Shown: in pieces, positions 10,975 through 19,744 of the stretch
Layout of the letters: every line of letters begins with the position of its first letter
Position numbering within the stretch: position 1 is the stretch's first letter
NCBI GenBank assembly: GCA_002176905.1
Contig: MSYE01000237.1
Span: 1-59,575 of the forward strand
Origin: a bacterium F11
Lineage (GTDB): Bacteria > Elusimicrobiota > Elusimicrobia > F11
DNA length: 59,575 nt
Direction of reading: 5' to 3'
The notes under the pieces: generated by a model
Told to the model about the DNA's origin: nothing
Database searches by the model: none
What the model saw: only the letters and a program-made list of their open reading frames with translations
Translations under genes and position numbers: made by a program

Positions 10975-12459
10975 TTACCTGATGAACTTTTTAACGACGG
11001 TTTTGATTGGCAAAAGACGGATAGGAAAAGAAATAATCTGAAAAACCCCCGCAGCCGATGAGAGGCTACGAAGGGGCTGTTTAATCGCACCGATAAGTTC
11101 ATCCCTCACCACATTATCATCCACTTCTCCGGTTTCTTCTACCATCGACAAGCGATGCATCGCATATATCCCTATGAAAAATGCTGTTACGAAAAAGAAA
11201 TCCCAATGCCGGAAATCCAAAGTGGGCAAAACGATCTCCCGCCCAGGACTTGTCCAATTTAATGTCAGCGATAGACTGCGCGTAGCAAAATAATCAGCGA
11301 ACCGTCCTCCAATTATCGGTGCAATACTGGCCGCGACAGCGTTAACCACACTGATGGCGGCCAGATAGGCTGTTGCCTGCCCTTTCGGGGCAAGTTTCAA
11401 CCCAATATTTCCGCTTGCAATGGTGATTCCTGCTGTCGCTACACCCATTAACATATGAATAACAAAAACGAGGGGGAGTGTTAAAAAATGTTTTTCAGGA
11501 AATGTTGTAAACGTCCAGGCCAATATGCACAACATAAATAACGGCCCACTGACAGCGAGAACGGATTTATTGCTGAAACGGTCTGTGTATCGTCCCCACA
11601 ACCCAATAAACCCGAAATTGAAGGCCTGGCTCACCACGCTCAAAATAACAACCAGAGACATGCCTGTCTCAAGGCGTCCCAACATATAGACCGTAAAAAA
11701 AGGAGCCGCCAAATTAACAGTAAAACTCCAACTTCCGAGAAATATCAAAAGCCTTTTGAAGTTTTTGTTCTTGAAAGGTTGGAAGAGGGATTTGATAAAT
11801 CCCATCTCGGCGGGCTTCATCTCTGGCTCTGGCATAATCGACAAATAAATAACACCGATGATCCCAGCAATAAACCCGATTAAAAAGAGGGGTGAATAAC
11901 CAAGAATGACATTCTCAGGGTGTCCTTTTTTCCACCAATCAAGATAGACCCCGACCACAAGGCTGATAATAAGGCCAAATCCAATAGCCATCCTTGTTCT
12001 TTTGGAGAAGAAGGAACCCATCCGGTTCTCTGGAACGAGATCCCGGACCCATGAGCTCCAACTGCATCCCGCCACAGATCCAAAGACCGAACTTAGAAAA
12101 ACAGCCAAGATAACAATACTTAACCCAGCCGCTTTCCCCGGCAAAAATGGCGTCAATGCAACAAGGATCCAAGGAGCACGGGATAAGAAAGCGGCAACAA
12201 CAGTGATTAGGCGTCTATTTCTGATTTTTTCGATTAAATAGGTTGAAGGGATCTGAACAAGTTGCGTGAGGGCTGGGATAGCCGCCAAAAAACCGATGAC
12301 TGTATTGGAGGCACCAAACTCAAGAGCAAGAGCCACAAGAAAAACGCCACCAGTGAAGGTGGCCATAATTTGGCTTGCACTGCCATCTATGAGGAGAGAT
12401 TTCAGGCCTTTTTCGACGTCTTTATCTGATAACGAAGGTTTGGGTCTAAATAATATCAT
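10975..12459 (-). CDS. Major facilitator superfamily transporter
   Basis: 494 residues with about 12 hydrophobic helices and an MFS organisation: a first half ending near residue 210, a cytoplasmic loop (PEPEMKPAEMGFIKSLFQPF), and a second half starting KRLLIFLGSWSFTVNLAAPFF. A glycine-rich, positively charged loop after TM2 (LIEKIRNRRLI) fits the family motif A position. No substrate signature is visible. The C-terminal cytoplasmic extension of about 80 residues contains a further hydrophobic stretch (FRHWDFFFVTAFFIGIYAM). It lies 14 bases downstream of the broken gene at 12474-12913 and could share its transcript. Confidence 0.8.
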   Translation of the reverse strand: MILFRPKPSLSDKDVEKGLKSLLIDGSASQIMATFTGGVFLVALALEFGASNTVIGFLAAIPALTQLVQIPSTYLIEKIRNRRLITVVAAFLSRAPWILVALTPFLPGKAAGLSIVILAVFLSSVFGSVAGCSWSSWVRDLVPENRMGSFFSKRTRMAIGFGLIISLVVGVYLDWWKKGHPENVILGYSPLFLIGFIAGIIGVIYLSIMPEPEMKPAEMGFIKSLFQPFKNKNFKRLLIFLGSWSFTVNLAAPFFTVYMLGRLETGMSLVVILSVVSQAFNFGFIGLWGRYTDRFSNKSVLAVSGPLFMLCILAWTFTTFPEKHFLTLPLVFVIHMLMGVATAGITIASGNIGLKLAPKGQATAYLAAISVVNAVAASIAPIIGGRFADYFATRSLSLTLNWTSPGREIVLPTLDFRHWDFFFVTAFFIGIYAMHRLSMVEETGEVDDNVVRDELIGAIKQPLRSLSSAAGVFQIISFPIRLLPIKTVVKKFIR

Positions 12460-12473
12460 CTAATAAGAACCAA

Positions 12474-12913
12474 TTACTTTTGTAATGGTTCAGCCTTTCC
12501 TACTAAACCACCAACGATGGCGTGGGAACCAACCGCTGTCACATTCTTTAACGCCTTCCCTTCTACTCGAAGGGCGGATTTACCAAAACTTGTATCTAAG
12601 CTGGCTACCGTGGAAACCGTTTGACCGTTTTCTATTAAAATTTGATCAATCAACAAAACCAAACTCGCCTTATCCCCAATTTTTCATATTTCTTTACACT
12701 CTTAACCAATCTCCTAAACTTTGTATTGGCTGGAAGAATCGCGGTTTCTTTGTACTTTAGCGGGTCCTTCAACTGGGTAACGAATGAATCTCCTCTCTGG
12801 TTTATATTGGAGCTCAAGGGAGAAGTCAGAATCAAGTCTAGCTTTTTTCCTTTTGCAATCTTGTACGTTTTATCCATTTCTTGAACGGATCCAATTTGGA
12901 TATCACAACTCAT
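12474..12913 (-). pseudogene. Frameshifted remnant of a secreted or lipoprotein-type gene
   Basis: Two reading frames join into one plausible protein. From an ATG at 12913 (MSCDIQIGSVQEMDK) one frame runs to ...VKKYEKLG, then reads RRVWFC and stops near 12650. A second frame continues as DKASLVLLIDQILIENGQTV and ends at 12474. One extra G in the run of four Gs at about 12676 would restore the sequence KYEKLG-DKASLVLL. Upstream, a third frame starts with ATG at 12939 behind a strong TGGAGG site but stops after nine codons (MKYLLRTSL), so a signal peptide may also have been cut off by an indel. The pattern (GDSFVTQL, then LPANTKF, then IENGQTV) resembles bacterial surface beta-barrel domains with 'LPxGT' strands. 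A sequencing error is the alternative to real decay. Confidence 0.6.
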
Positions 12914-12962
12914 AATGATGTTCTCAATAAGTATTTCATGGAAGCCTCCAGGCTCACTAAAA

Positions 12963-13862
12963 TCAAACCTCAACTTTATCTTTTGGAGGAGTTGGGGAAC
13001 CAAACCTCATTGCATCGCTGTTAATTCGAATTTGGGGTAAAGCCATGCCTTCTTCTTTGAATTTTTTCGTTAATTTCTCTCTTATTTCACATCTTAAATT
13101 CCATGTTGTCGGAGCATCCGGGCCCTTGCCAAGTATTCTTATCTGCATTGTCTTCTCGGTAAAGTCAACGACTTGTACGGCCGCTACTCTCTCTTGAGTT
13201 GAAAATGGGCTCGCATCGACAATGTCTTTTACCCACTTTTTAAGTTTCTCGACGTCGCATTTATAATCCACATAAAGCATGACAATCCCTAAAAGAGATG
13301 GATCCTTGATTGTCCAATTCTGAATAACCTTATTAATCAAAACATTGTTCGGCACCATTATCCGTCGAATATCCCAGGTGCGTATTATTGTATGCATGAG
13401 AGCGATTTCCTCAACCCATCCGAATTCCCCATCGAAAATAACGGCATCATTTAATCGAACAGGCTGTGAAAATGACATAGATATCCCAGCAATAATATTG
13501 GAAAGGGTTGTTTGCGATGCCATGCCTATTACAAGACCGGCTACTCCGGCCGACGCCAAGAGCCCCGTTCCGAGACTGCGCAAAGATTCAAATTGAAGAA
13601 AAATGAAAATAATTCCTAAAAAGTAAACTCCCATGCTCAAGATCTTTTGCATCATCGTCACTTTTGTCTCAACAGAAGCAATGGCAGCATCGTCTGTCTT
13701 CTTCAGTTTAGAGAGATAGGCCTTCTGCCAGCGACCCATAAAAGCTTTTAAAAATTTTGACGCAATGATGACGCCAACCAATATCCCGATTGTAATGATA
13801 AGCTTGGAAACAATTTGGTTGTTTATCGTGACAGGCAATATATTGTTTAAGATTTCCGGCAT
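12963..13862 (-). CDS. MscS-family mechanosensitive ion channel
   Basis: 299 residues. Three N-terminal helices are followed by the pore helix TM3 (GTGLLASAGVAGLVIGMASQ), with the glycine/alanine pattern of MscS, then the beta domain (NAVIFDGEFG-like stretch LNDAVIFDGEFGWVEEI), VPNNVLINKVIQNW and the cytoplasmic alpha/beta cage. It should open under membrane tension to release solutes during hypo-osmotic shock. The gene starts 7 bases after the OmpA-domain gene at 13870 and is clearly in the same operon. The broken gene follows. Confidence 0.93.
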   Translation of the reverse strand: MPEILNNILPVTINNQIVSKLIITIGILVGVIIASKFLKAFMGRWQKAYLSKLKKTDDAAIASVETKVTMMQKILSMGVYFLGIIFIFLQFESLRSLGTGLLASAGVAGLVIGMASQTTLSNIIAGISMSFSQPVRLNDAVIFDGEFGWVEEIALMHTIIRTWDIRRIMVPNNVLINKVIQNWTIKDPSLLGIVMLYVDYKCDVEKLKKWVKDIVDASPFSTQERVAAVQVVDFTEKTMQIRILGKGPDAPTTWNLRCEIREKLTKKFKEEGMALPQIRINSDAMRFGSPTPPKDKVEV

Positions 13863-13869
13863 AGTTTAT

Positions 13870-14469
13870 TCAATTGCTTTCCTTTGGGACAAAAAACTTA
13901 AATTCGACCCGTCGGTTCATTAATCGTCCCGTCTTTGTTTTGCTATTTCCGATCAACATGGTGTCACCAAACCCATGAGAAACGATGCGCTCCGGGTTCA
14001 GCTTCCCTTTATGGATTAAGTAAGACCTAACAGCTTTTGCTCTTTGCTCGGAAAGTTTTAAATTGGCTTTTTTACCCTCCCGGCTATCAGCGTGCCCTGC
14101 AACAAGAATATCTAACTTTGGATACTTTTTCGCAATCTCAGCAATGGAGTCAAGTGCCTCATATGCTTCCTCATTAATGACGACTTCGTTTTCTTCGAAA
14201 CTCACATAGCGAAGATCCGTTTCCTCGACCATCTCCCGAACCTTGTCCATCTCCTTCCTTGCTTTATTTCTATGGTCTAGAAGAGACTTCGGAATTTCAT
14301 CTGGATCCATAGAGTAACGATCGGCAAGAAATTCGGTAAGAGCCTCTACGTCTTCTGGATCGGGGGTGGCCCAAGACTTATTTGGGTTATTGAAAGCAAA
14401 GAGAAAAGAGATAAGAATCATCCATGTGAGAGAAGCAGAAAACGGCTTGTAATATTGATTAGAGATCAT
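13870..14469 (-). CDS. OmpA-domain periplasmic/outer-membrane protein
   Basis: 199 residues with an N-terminal signal peptide (ASLTWMILISFLFAF), a charged helical linker (about residues 40-85) and a C-terminal OmpA peptidoglycan-binding domain. In that domain the lines ILVAGHADSREG, NLKLSEQRAKAVRSYL, GFGDTMLIGNS and NRRVEFKFF carry the conserved aspartate and arginine that contact diaminopimelate. Without a barrel it probably tethers an envelope complex to the cell wall. It is the first gene of the ompA-like/mscS pair, and a role in linking the channel or envelope to peptidoglycan is inference. Confidence 0.9.
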   Translation of the reverse strand: MISNQYYKPFSASLTWMILISFLFAFNNPNKSWATPDPEDVEALTEFLADRYSMDPDEIPKSLLDHRNKARKEMDKVREMVEETDLRYVSFEENEVVINEEAYEALDSIAEIAKKYPKLDILVAGHADSREGKKANLKLSEQRAKAVRSYLIHKGKLNPERIVSHGFGDTMLIGNSKTKTGRLMNRRVEFKFFVPKESN

Positions 14470-14632
14470 TGTGAATTCCTTTTATGAGATTCCTTAAATT
14501 ATATCTATTTAACAGCCCTGCTGAGATCCTTCATTTTAAGTCAAAATAGCATTGATCGGATTACGGATCAGGCAATAGACAACCATAAGGGACAAAGGTT
14601 TACTGGTACCCCAGGAAAAAAATAATTATTGG

Positions 14633-16324
14633 TCAAAGATCTCCAAAGGTTTGGAGGAATTTATTTTGGTTTTCTTCGCTACCGATGAGGACAATTTCTG
14701 AATTTTCTGGCAAGGGACGGAAAGGGTCTGGATTCACCCCCATTACTCCATTATGATTTAACGCAACCAATTGACAACCGGTTTTTTCCCTAATGGCACA
14801 TTCCACGATGCTTTTCATTACCAGCTTTTTGGGCAGAGGCATTTGAACTAAACTAAGGCCTTCTGTGAGCATCAAGAAATCACTCCTCTTAAGTAAATTG
14901 AATATTGCATGAGATCCCATGGAGGAGTCGGACATAACAAAATCTGAACCGGCTCGATAAAGGCTTGAAACATTCTTTTCTTTGGTTGCGCGACTAATTA
15001 TTTGAATATCAGGCTTCAAACGGCGAATAAAGATCGAAAGATAGATGTTCATATCATCATCGTGAGGTGTAATGATGACCGCAGGAGCATCATCTATACC
15101 CGCTTTTTTTAGAACTTCTAAGTTTGCAGCGTCACCTAAAATATAATTTTCTCGCTCTTGGATTCGCCCAGGAAGCTTCTCAACAACACGATAGGCAACT
15201 TTCCTTTGATCAAAATTTTTAACTGCGGCACGTCCAACCCGCCCCCCACCAATGATGACGACAGGATCTTCGTTAAAATTATAAATGACAAATAATTCAT
15301 TGTAGCCCCTAATTTGCTCGATGGATCCGACAATCACTAGAACCGTATTGTTGGTAATTCGCGTATTGGGTTCAGGAAATTTAAATACGTTTTTCTCCCA
15401 TACCCCTATAATCTGAATCCCGACAGAGGCTCTTAAATTAGTCTCTACAATTTTCTTACCTACGAGCGGAGTTCGCATACATAATGCTTCTGCAATCAAT
15501 AATTTATTAAAGCGACCGATAACATGCGCCCTGGCGCCGCCGCTAAGTGTGCGCCGAGCCAAGGAATTACCCATCATATTTCCCAATTCGAGCACATGTG
15601 AAGCCCCTGCAAGTTTCATGATTTCTACTGAGAGTCTGTTTTTAGCGGTGGATATGATAGGCATTTTTTCATTCAACTCGTGAACCGTAAATACCGTATT
15701 GGTGTTGATTTTATCTTCAGAGGTGGCAACCAACATGTCGGCTGTGTCTATCTGAATTCTCTTGTATGTCTTTGGATCATGCATATCGCCAACGACCACG
15801 TTGATACCGGAATCCTGCAACTCAGCCGCGCGAATAGGATCAGACTCCAATAACACATATTGGTATTTGTATTCGTCTAACAATTCAATCAAAGAAAAAG
15901 TGATCGCATTTCCTTGAGTGAGGATAACGTGATCGCGGATATCAGCGGAAATTTTCCTTGGTGTTCGTGAGGCTAATTGTGCCTTCATCCAGGGTTGATA
16001 AAAGAATTCCATAAAAACAAAAGGCATCATCACAAGCAGCCAAATCATTCCTGAAAGAAGAACCACAGAAGAGAAAAGCCTACCCAAATCGGTATGAAAG
16101 ATCACATCGCCAAATCCCAGCGTCGACATAACAGTTAATGTCCAGTATACACCCGTAAACCATGAGTAGGATTGCCCCTCTCTGGCCATTAATATATGGA
16201 ATAGAATGGTATAGACAGCTATGAGAATGACCAAAATAATAAAAAATCGGAGAACAAGCTTAAGGTTCCTGCGGCCTGAGGGTTGTTTTAAGAAAAAAGA
16301 TAATTCTGAGGAAAAAAATTTCAC
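14633..16324 (-). CDS. Two-RCK potassium channel protein
   Basis: 563 residues. Two N-terminal transmembrane helices flank a pore loop with the K+ selectivity filter TLGFGD (residues 68-73). Then come two RCK units: a first TrkA-N-like domain (VILTQGNAITFSLIELL) and TrkA-C (around LVGKKIVETNLRASVGIQIIG), and a second TrkA-N with the nucleotide-binding motif VVIIGGGRVGRAA (about 356-368) and a TrkA-C ending in IVLIGSEENQNKF. In the first RCK the usual glycine-rich GxGxxG is replaced by TQGNAI, so only the second probably binds a nucleotide in the normal way. Tandem-RCK channels of this kind (GsuK/MthK-like) gate K+ flux. TrkA-C domains are c-di-AMP sites in some families, and a c-di-AMP synthase is encoded at 44 kb. 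Confidence 0.92.
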   Translation of the reverse strand: MKFFSSELSFFLKQPSGRRNLKLVLRFFIILVILIAVYTILFHILMAREGQSYSWFTGVYWTLTVMSTLGFGDVIFHTDLGRLFSSVVLLSGMIWLLVMMPFVFMEFFYQPWMKAQLASRTPRKISADIRDHVILTQGNAITFSLIELLDEYKYQYVLLESDPIRAAELQDSGINVVVGDMHDPKTYKRIQIDTADMLVATSEDKINTNTVFTVHELNEKMPIISTAKNRLSVEIMKLAGASHVLELGNMMGNSLARRTLSGGARAHVIGRFNKLLIAEALCMRTPLVGKKIVETNLRASVGIQIIGVWEKNVFKFPEPNTRITNNTVLVIVGSIEQIRGYNELFVIYNFNEDPVVIIGGGRVGRAAVKNFDQRKVAYRVVEKLPGRIQERENYILGDAANLEVLKKAGIDDAPAVIITPHDDDMNIYLSIFIRRLKPDIQIISRATKEKNVSSLYRAGSDFVMSDSSMGSHAIFNLLKRSDFLMLTEGLSLVQMPLPKKLVMKSIVECAIREKTGCQLVALNHNGVMGVNPDPFRPLPENSEIVLIGSEENQNKFLQTFGDL

Positions 16325-16415
16325 AGGTTCTTTAACTCTTTACATAGATTGAAGGAATATTTTTAGGACTGCATCCATATATAAATCTACACCTATCTTA
16401 TATCTTTATATCATC

Positions 16416-17288
16416 TTATTCCTTCTGGACGGCATTCCATATGCCAAAAATCATTTTTTTTCCAGTCGATAATATTTGTTTAAGGTTTCTTAGTATGGAC
16501 TCAGATACCGGAAGAGTGGGAGTTAATACTGTTAAGTTTGTTATCTGAAGGCTTTTGGGGATTTTTGTCCCTGGCAGCTTCTCCCAATCAGATCCCGCTT
16601 TAATTGGAAGATCAACATGCTTACCTTTTACATTGCCGCCGGTATCAGCAGCACTAACATAAACAATCCGATCCTTTCCTTTGATGTTGAAAATGAGCCA
16701 AACATTAGAATGGGTTGGGATGATGGAAGGATCCGTAGCGATATGCCCACCATCTCTTAACTCATAATTTCGATTACCATGATCAATGATTAAAGGTTTA
16801 AGGGGCTTACCACCTTTCGCAAACGGGGATTTCCCCTGAGAAGATCGCCAAAGATTTCTGGGCGTTGTTTGCCTCAGAGCAATTTTCATTGCTTTTTTCC
16901 ATGAAGGAGATGGATCATGCTTTTTAAGCCATTCCCATATATCGTTCCTTGTTTCGAAAGGCCGTTCACGACCCTTTAGCAATGTTTGAAGTTTAAGTGG
17001 AAGGAGATCAAATGGGTTGGAATAATAAACCGTGGCTTTAAATTCCTGTGACTTCAGTTTAAATCGATTTTGCCAAGATGGATCCAATAACACCTGAGCT
17101 AAAGTTTGGTTGTTATTGTTTACTATTTGAATCAAACTTTTAACATCTTTGTCCGAACCTCGCTGAGCAAGATTTAACTTTTCTAAACGAGTACTTATCG
17201 ACTCTTTCTCAGCTCCACCGGATAAAGAAACAATAAGACACAGGTAATAACTGGCAAAAATAATAGTCTTTTTTAACCTGACTCCCAT
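16416..17288 (-). CDS. 3D-domain (RlpA/MltA-like) exported protein
   Basis: 290 residues with a signal peptide (IIFASYYLCLIVSLSGGAEK). The C-terminal half carries the 3D-domain signature: HIATDPSIIPTHSNVWLIF followed by AADTGGNVKGKHVDLPI, including the D-T-G-G and second aspartate that form the double-psi-barrel active site in MltA-like lytic transglycosylases. The middle (LLKGRERPFETRNDIWEWL) is family-specific and not recognised. Probably acts on peptidoglycan in the periplasm; catalytic activity cannot be shown. Separate transcript likely. Confidence 0.75.
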   Translation of the reverse strand: MGVRLKKTIIFASYYLCLIVSLSGGAEKESISTRLEKLNLAQRGSDKDVKSLIQIVNNNNQTLAQVLLDPSWQNRFKLKSQEFKATVYYSNPFDLLPLKLQTLLKGRERPFETRNDIWEWLKKHDPSPSWKKAMKIALRQTTPRNLWRSSQGKSPFAKGGKPLKPLIIDHGNRNYELRDGGHIATDPSIIPTHSNVWLIFNIKGKDRIVYVSAADTGGNVKGKHVDLPIKAGSDWEKLPGTKIPKSLQITNLTVLTPTLPVSESILRNLKQILSTGKKMIFGIWNAVQKE

Positions 17289-17401
17289 TTCTATTTCATT
17301 TTATAAAGGATCTGCTTTGCCGGATTTTATTTAATTTCCTCCCCTCAAAAAAAAATGACCTTTCGCGGGTTTTTTAAAGGAACCACCGCAAGATAATTCG
17401 T

Positions 17402-18838
17402 TTAATCCCTGAATTTTTTAAGCCAATGCTCCATTTGTTTACCAGCCGCTTCGCGGCCTCCTAAACCAAAAGAAAGAGCCATGGCAACTGCCACAGCACC
17501 CAAGGTAAGACCAAAGGCTAAATTCACAATATCATTGGCCACACCCATGGCCCTTAAACCCATAGCGGTGACAAGAGCTAGAACAACAATACGCACAAAT
17601 CCTGCCATTGACTGGCTGTATTTTGCCTTTGCTTTTGAAAGGGAATTGTAAACCAACCCACCCAACCATAGACCAACGAGGATAATGATACTCCCTAGTA
17701 TTATCTGGCCTCCGAATTGTATAAACACCGATACAATGTCAGCCATTTGATTAAAACCAATTCGAGATGCAGCCTCAACCGTAGCGAAGAGCATCATGAA
17801 AAAGAATGCAATTCGCCCTAAAACGATAGAAGGTTGAGTATCAATGTGAATGCCCAATTTTTCCAAGGCATTATCAATGCCCATCCCTTCCATTAGATTG
17901 CTGATAAGCTTTGACACAAACCCCGCTAAAACATAAACAATGACGAGAATTACACCAGCGGCCAGGATGTTTGGTAGGCTGGACAAAACAATGGTCAACA
18001 TTTCTGTGGCAGGCATTGTTAATGATTCGAGTTTTAAAGCATTTAAGGCTGCGATAAGCGCTGGAACAAAGATCACGATATAAACCACCAATCCGCCCAA
18101 TCGAGAAAGAACAATGGGACCTTTTAGACCAAATGATTGCCCCATTTGATCGGCTCCCATTGTTGATAAGAGGTTTCGAGTCAAGTCCCCAACTACTTTT
18201 GAAACAAGCCATCCAACAAATCCAATGACGACGGCTCCAACGACATTGGGAAGAATCCCAAGTAGTTCGTTGATCATCGTTTGAACTGGGGCCAGAAGCC
18301 CTGCAAGCTGAAAAGCCCCCAATATGGCTGGCAAGAAAACCAAAAACGTGAACCAATAACAAACGTTCCCAATCGAATTGCTAATCGGCTCCACTTGGAT
18401 ATCGGGTCCGATTCTCTTGTCCGCTCCAATAGTTGAGATCAATTTGGTCACGATCCCACGAACCACAGTGGCCAGTAACCATGCTGTCAAAATTAAAACA
18501 CCACCAGCAACAAGATTTGGCAAAAACTTAAAAACCTGAGTTAATAAGGCTTCAAAAGGTGCCGAGGCGATATCTAATTTCAATGTATTCAGAACCGCCA
18601 GGACCACCAATAGGAGAGCTAAATAATATACTCCAGTAGATACACCTCCTTCGATATTAAGTGGTCTATCTTTCGATCCCAGGCGCTCATTGACTCTGAA
18701 AAGCGCTAGGGTCCGCCTTGTAATCCCCTTTAATACAAAAGCCCCAATCCATCCTATAACAAGAATCGCCAGGGCCCCAGCCAATCCAGGGGTATACTGG
18801 ACTAGCGCATTTTTTAATGGCTCAATGTATGTTCCCAT
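17402..18838 (-). CDS. Conserved TM-helix repeat (CmpX-like) mechanosensitive-type membrane protein
   Basis: 478 residues, very hydrophobic, with about 10-11 transmembrane segments built from a repeated unit: helix, short loop, LPNxxxGxxVLxxGxL-like helix (for example PNLVAGGVLILTAWLLA, PNVVGAVVIGFVGWLV, PNILAAGVILVIVYVLA). This is the 'conserved TM helix' repeat seen in CmpX-type proteins and near the N-terminus of some MscS channels. The C-terminal part has LTLGAVAVAMALSFGLGG, similar to the MscS pore helix, but the cytoplasmic cage is missing. AGGAGGAG is 4 bases before the ATG at 18838. It follows the small DUF2914-like gene by 13 bases, an operon. The role is probably tension- or envelope-related. 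Confidence 0.85.
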   Translation of the reverse strand: MGTYIEPLKNALVQYTPGLAGALAILVIGWIGAFVLKGITRRTLALFRVNERLGSKDRPLNIEGGVSTGVYYLALLLVVLAVLNTLKLDIASAPFEALLTQVFKFLPNLVAGGVLILTAWLLATVVRGIVTKLISTIGADKRIGPDIQVEPISNSIGNVCYWFTFLVFLPAILGAFQLAGLLAPVQTMINELLGILPNVVGAVVIGFVGWLVSKVVGDLTRNLLSTMGADQMGQSFGLKGPIVLSRLGGLVVYIVIFVPALIAALNALKLESLTMPATEMLTIVLSSLPNILAAGVILVIVYVLAGFVSKLISNLMEGMGIDNALEKLGIHIDTQPSIVLGRIAFFFMMLFATVEAASRIGFNQMADIVSVFIQFGGQIILGSIIILVGLWLGGLVYNSLSKAKAKYSQSMAGFVRIVVLALVTAMGLRAMGVANDIVNLAFGLTLGAVAVAMALSFGLGGREAAGKQMEHWLKKFRD

Positions 18839-18851
18839 AATCTCCTCCTAC

Positions 18852-19334
18852 TTACGTTTCTGTATTTAACACTACAGTGTTCTTCACGTCAGTGACTTCA
18901 AATTCTTTTCTGGCTAAGATTTGACCATGTTCGTTTTTCACAACAAACTTCCACGAACCCACCTGTCCATAAAGAGATAGCTGGCTCGAAACAGCAAAGG
19001 AAGGAGGTTTAATATTGAATACCATCGCACCTTTAGATTGGCCCTTGAAATTCCATACATGTAAAATTTTCATGGGTTCAGGAATCGCGGTAATTTCTGT
19101 CCAGCCCACAATCGTTTTTAATCCAACTGGGTAAGACGGTTCAATAACAGCTGGTTCCTTTCCACTACGCTCAGTCCCAAGACGAATGACAACATCAAGA
19201 GGTTTATTAAAAATATCCAGGATAATGGGAGGATTGGCGTATTCTGACTCAATCGGACCCCCACTTAATATAAGTGACGGGGCTGGACGCACCCCTTCTC
19301 CAACCTTTCCATTATTATTGAATAGCATAAACAT
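18852..19334 (-). CDS. Small DUF2914-like protein
   Basis: 160 residues with no clear signal peptide (starts MFMLFNNNGKVGEG). The C-terminal 90 residues, GWTEITAIPEPMKILHVWNF and GQVGSWKFVVKNEHGQILAR, follow the pattern of DUF2914 domains (a 'HxW' strand, then 'GxWxVxVxDxxGxxL'), often found at the ends of envelope proteins. Neighbours are a TM-helix channel-like protein and an Ig-like small protein on the same strand; gaps are 13 and 74 bases. Function unknown; fold assignment moderate. Confidence 0.6.
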   Translation of the reverse strand: MFMLFNNNGKVGEGVRPAPSLILSGGPIESEYANPPIILDIFNKPLDVVIRLGTERSGKEPAVIEPSYPVGLKTIVGWTEITAIPEPMKILHVWNFKGQSKGAMVFNIKPPSFAVSSQLSLYGQVGSWKFVVKNEHGQILARKEFEVTDVKNTVVLNTET

Positions 19335-19408
19335 ACTTCTTCATTTCCATTTCTCTCTATAGACCTTACACGCGGTTCCTAGAAAAGTATTTTTTCTTTC
19401 TACGCCCT

Positions 19409-19744
19409 TTAATCTACGAAACATACCTTTTCCTTCGACACAATCCACTCATTTGTTCCGTTGTGAACTCGTGAAATGATCTTTGTCTTGCCAGGATTTT
19501 CAACAGTCCAATCAAACCACTTGAACCCATCGGCACTCCGGCATGGCTTCCATTCTTTTCCATTAATTGAGATCTCCGTGGGCCTATCCTCTGATACTGA
19601 TATTCGGATGGCATAGTGTCCCTTATTTATCTTTTCTCCATCCAAAGGATAATCTATTGAAACAGGGTCAATGCTCGGGGTATTCACAAATCCTTTTTTT
19701 GACACAACCTTTTTCTTGCGATTAAATCGTTCTGTAATTTTCAT
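19409..19744 (-). CDS. Small Ig-like fold protein
   Basis: 111 residues. After a basic N-terminus (MKITERFNRKKKVVSKKG) comes a short beta-rich domain with PLDGEKINKGHYAIRISV and WKPCRSADGFKWFDWTVE, the layout of small bacterial Ig-like or 'N-terminal Big-type' domains. No signal peptide is visible. The ATG at 19744 overlaps the TGA/TAA of the upstream OmpA lipoprotein gene (stop at 19741), so they share a transcript. Function not recognised. Confidence 0.6.
   Translation of the reverse strand: MKITERFNRKKKVVSKKGFVNTPSIDPVSIDYPLDGEKINKGHYAIRISVSEDRPTEISINGKEWKPCRSADGFKWFDWTVENPGKTKIISRVHNGTNEWIVSKEKVCFVD

Noticed and set aside
17330..17400. Terminator after the CmpX-like gene
   Set aside because: Only a 5-bp stem (CCTTT/AAAGG) with a T-run nearby; too weak to call.
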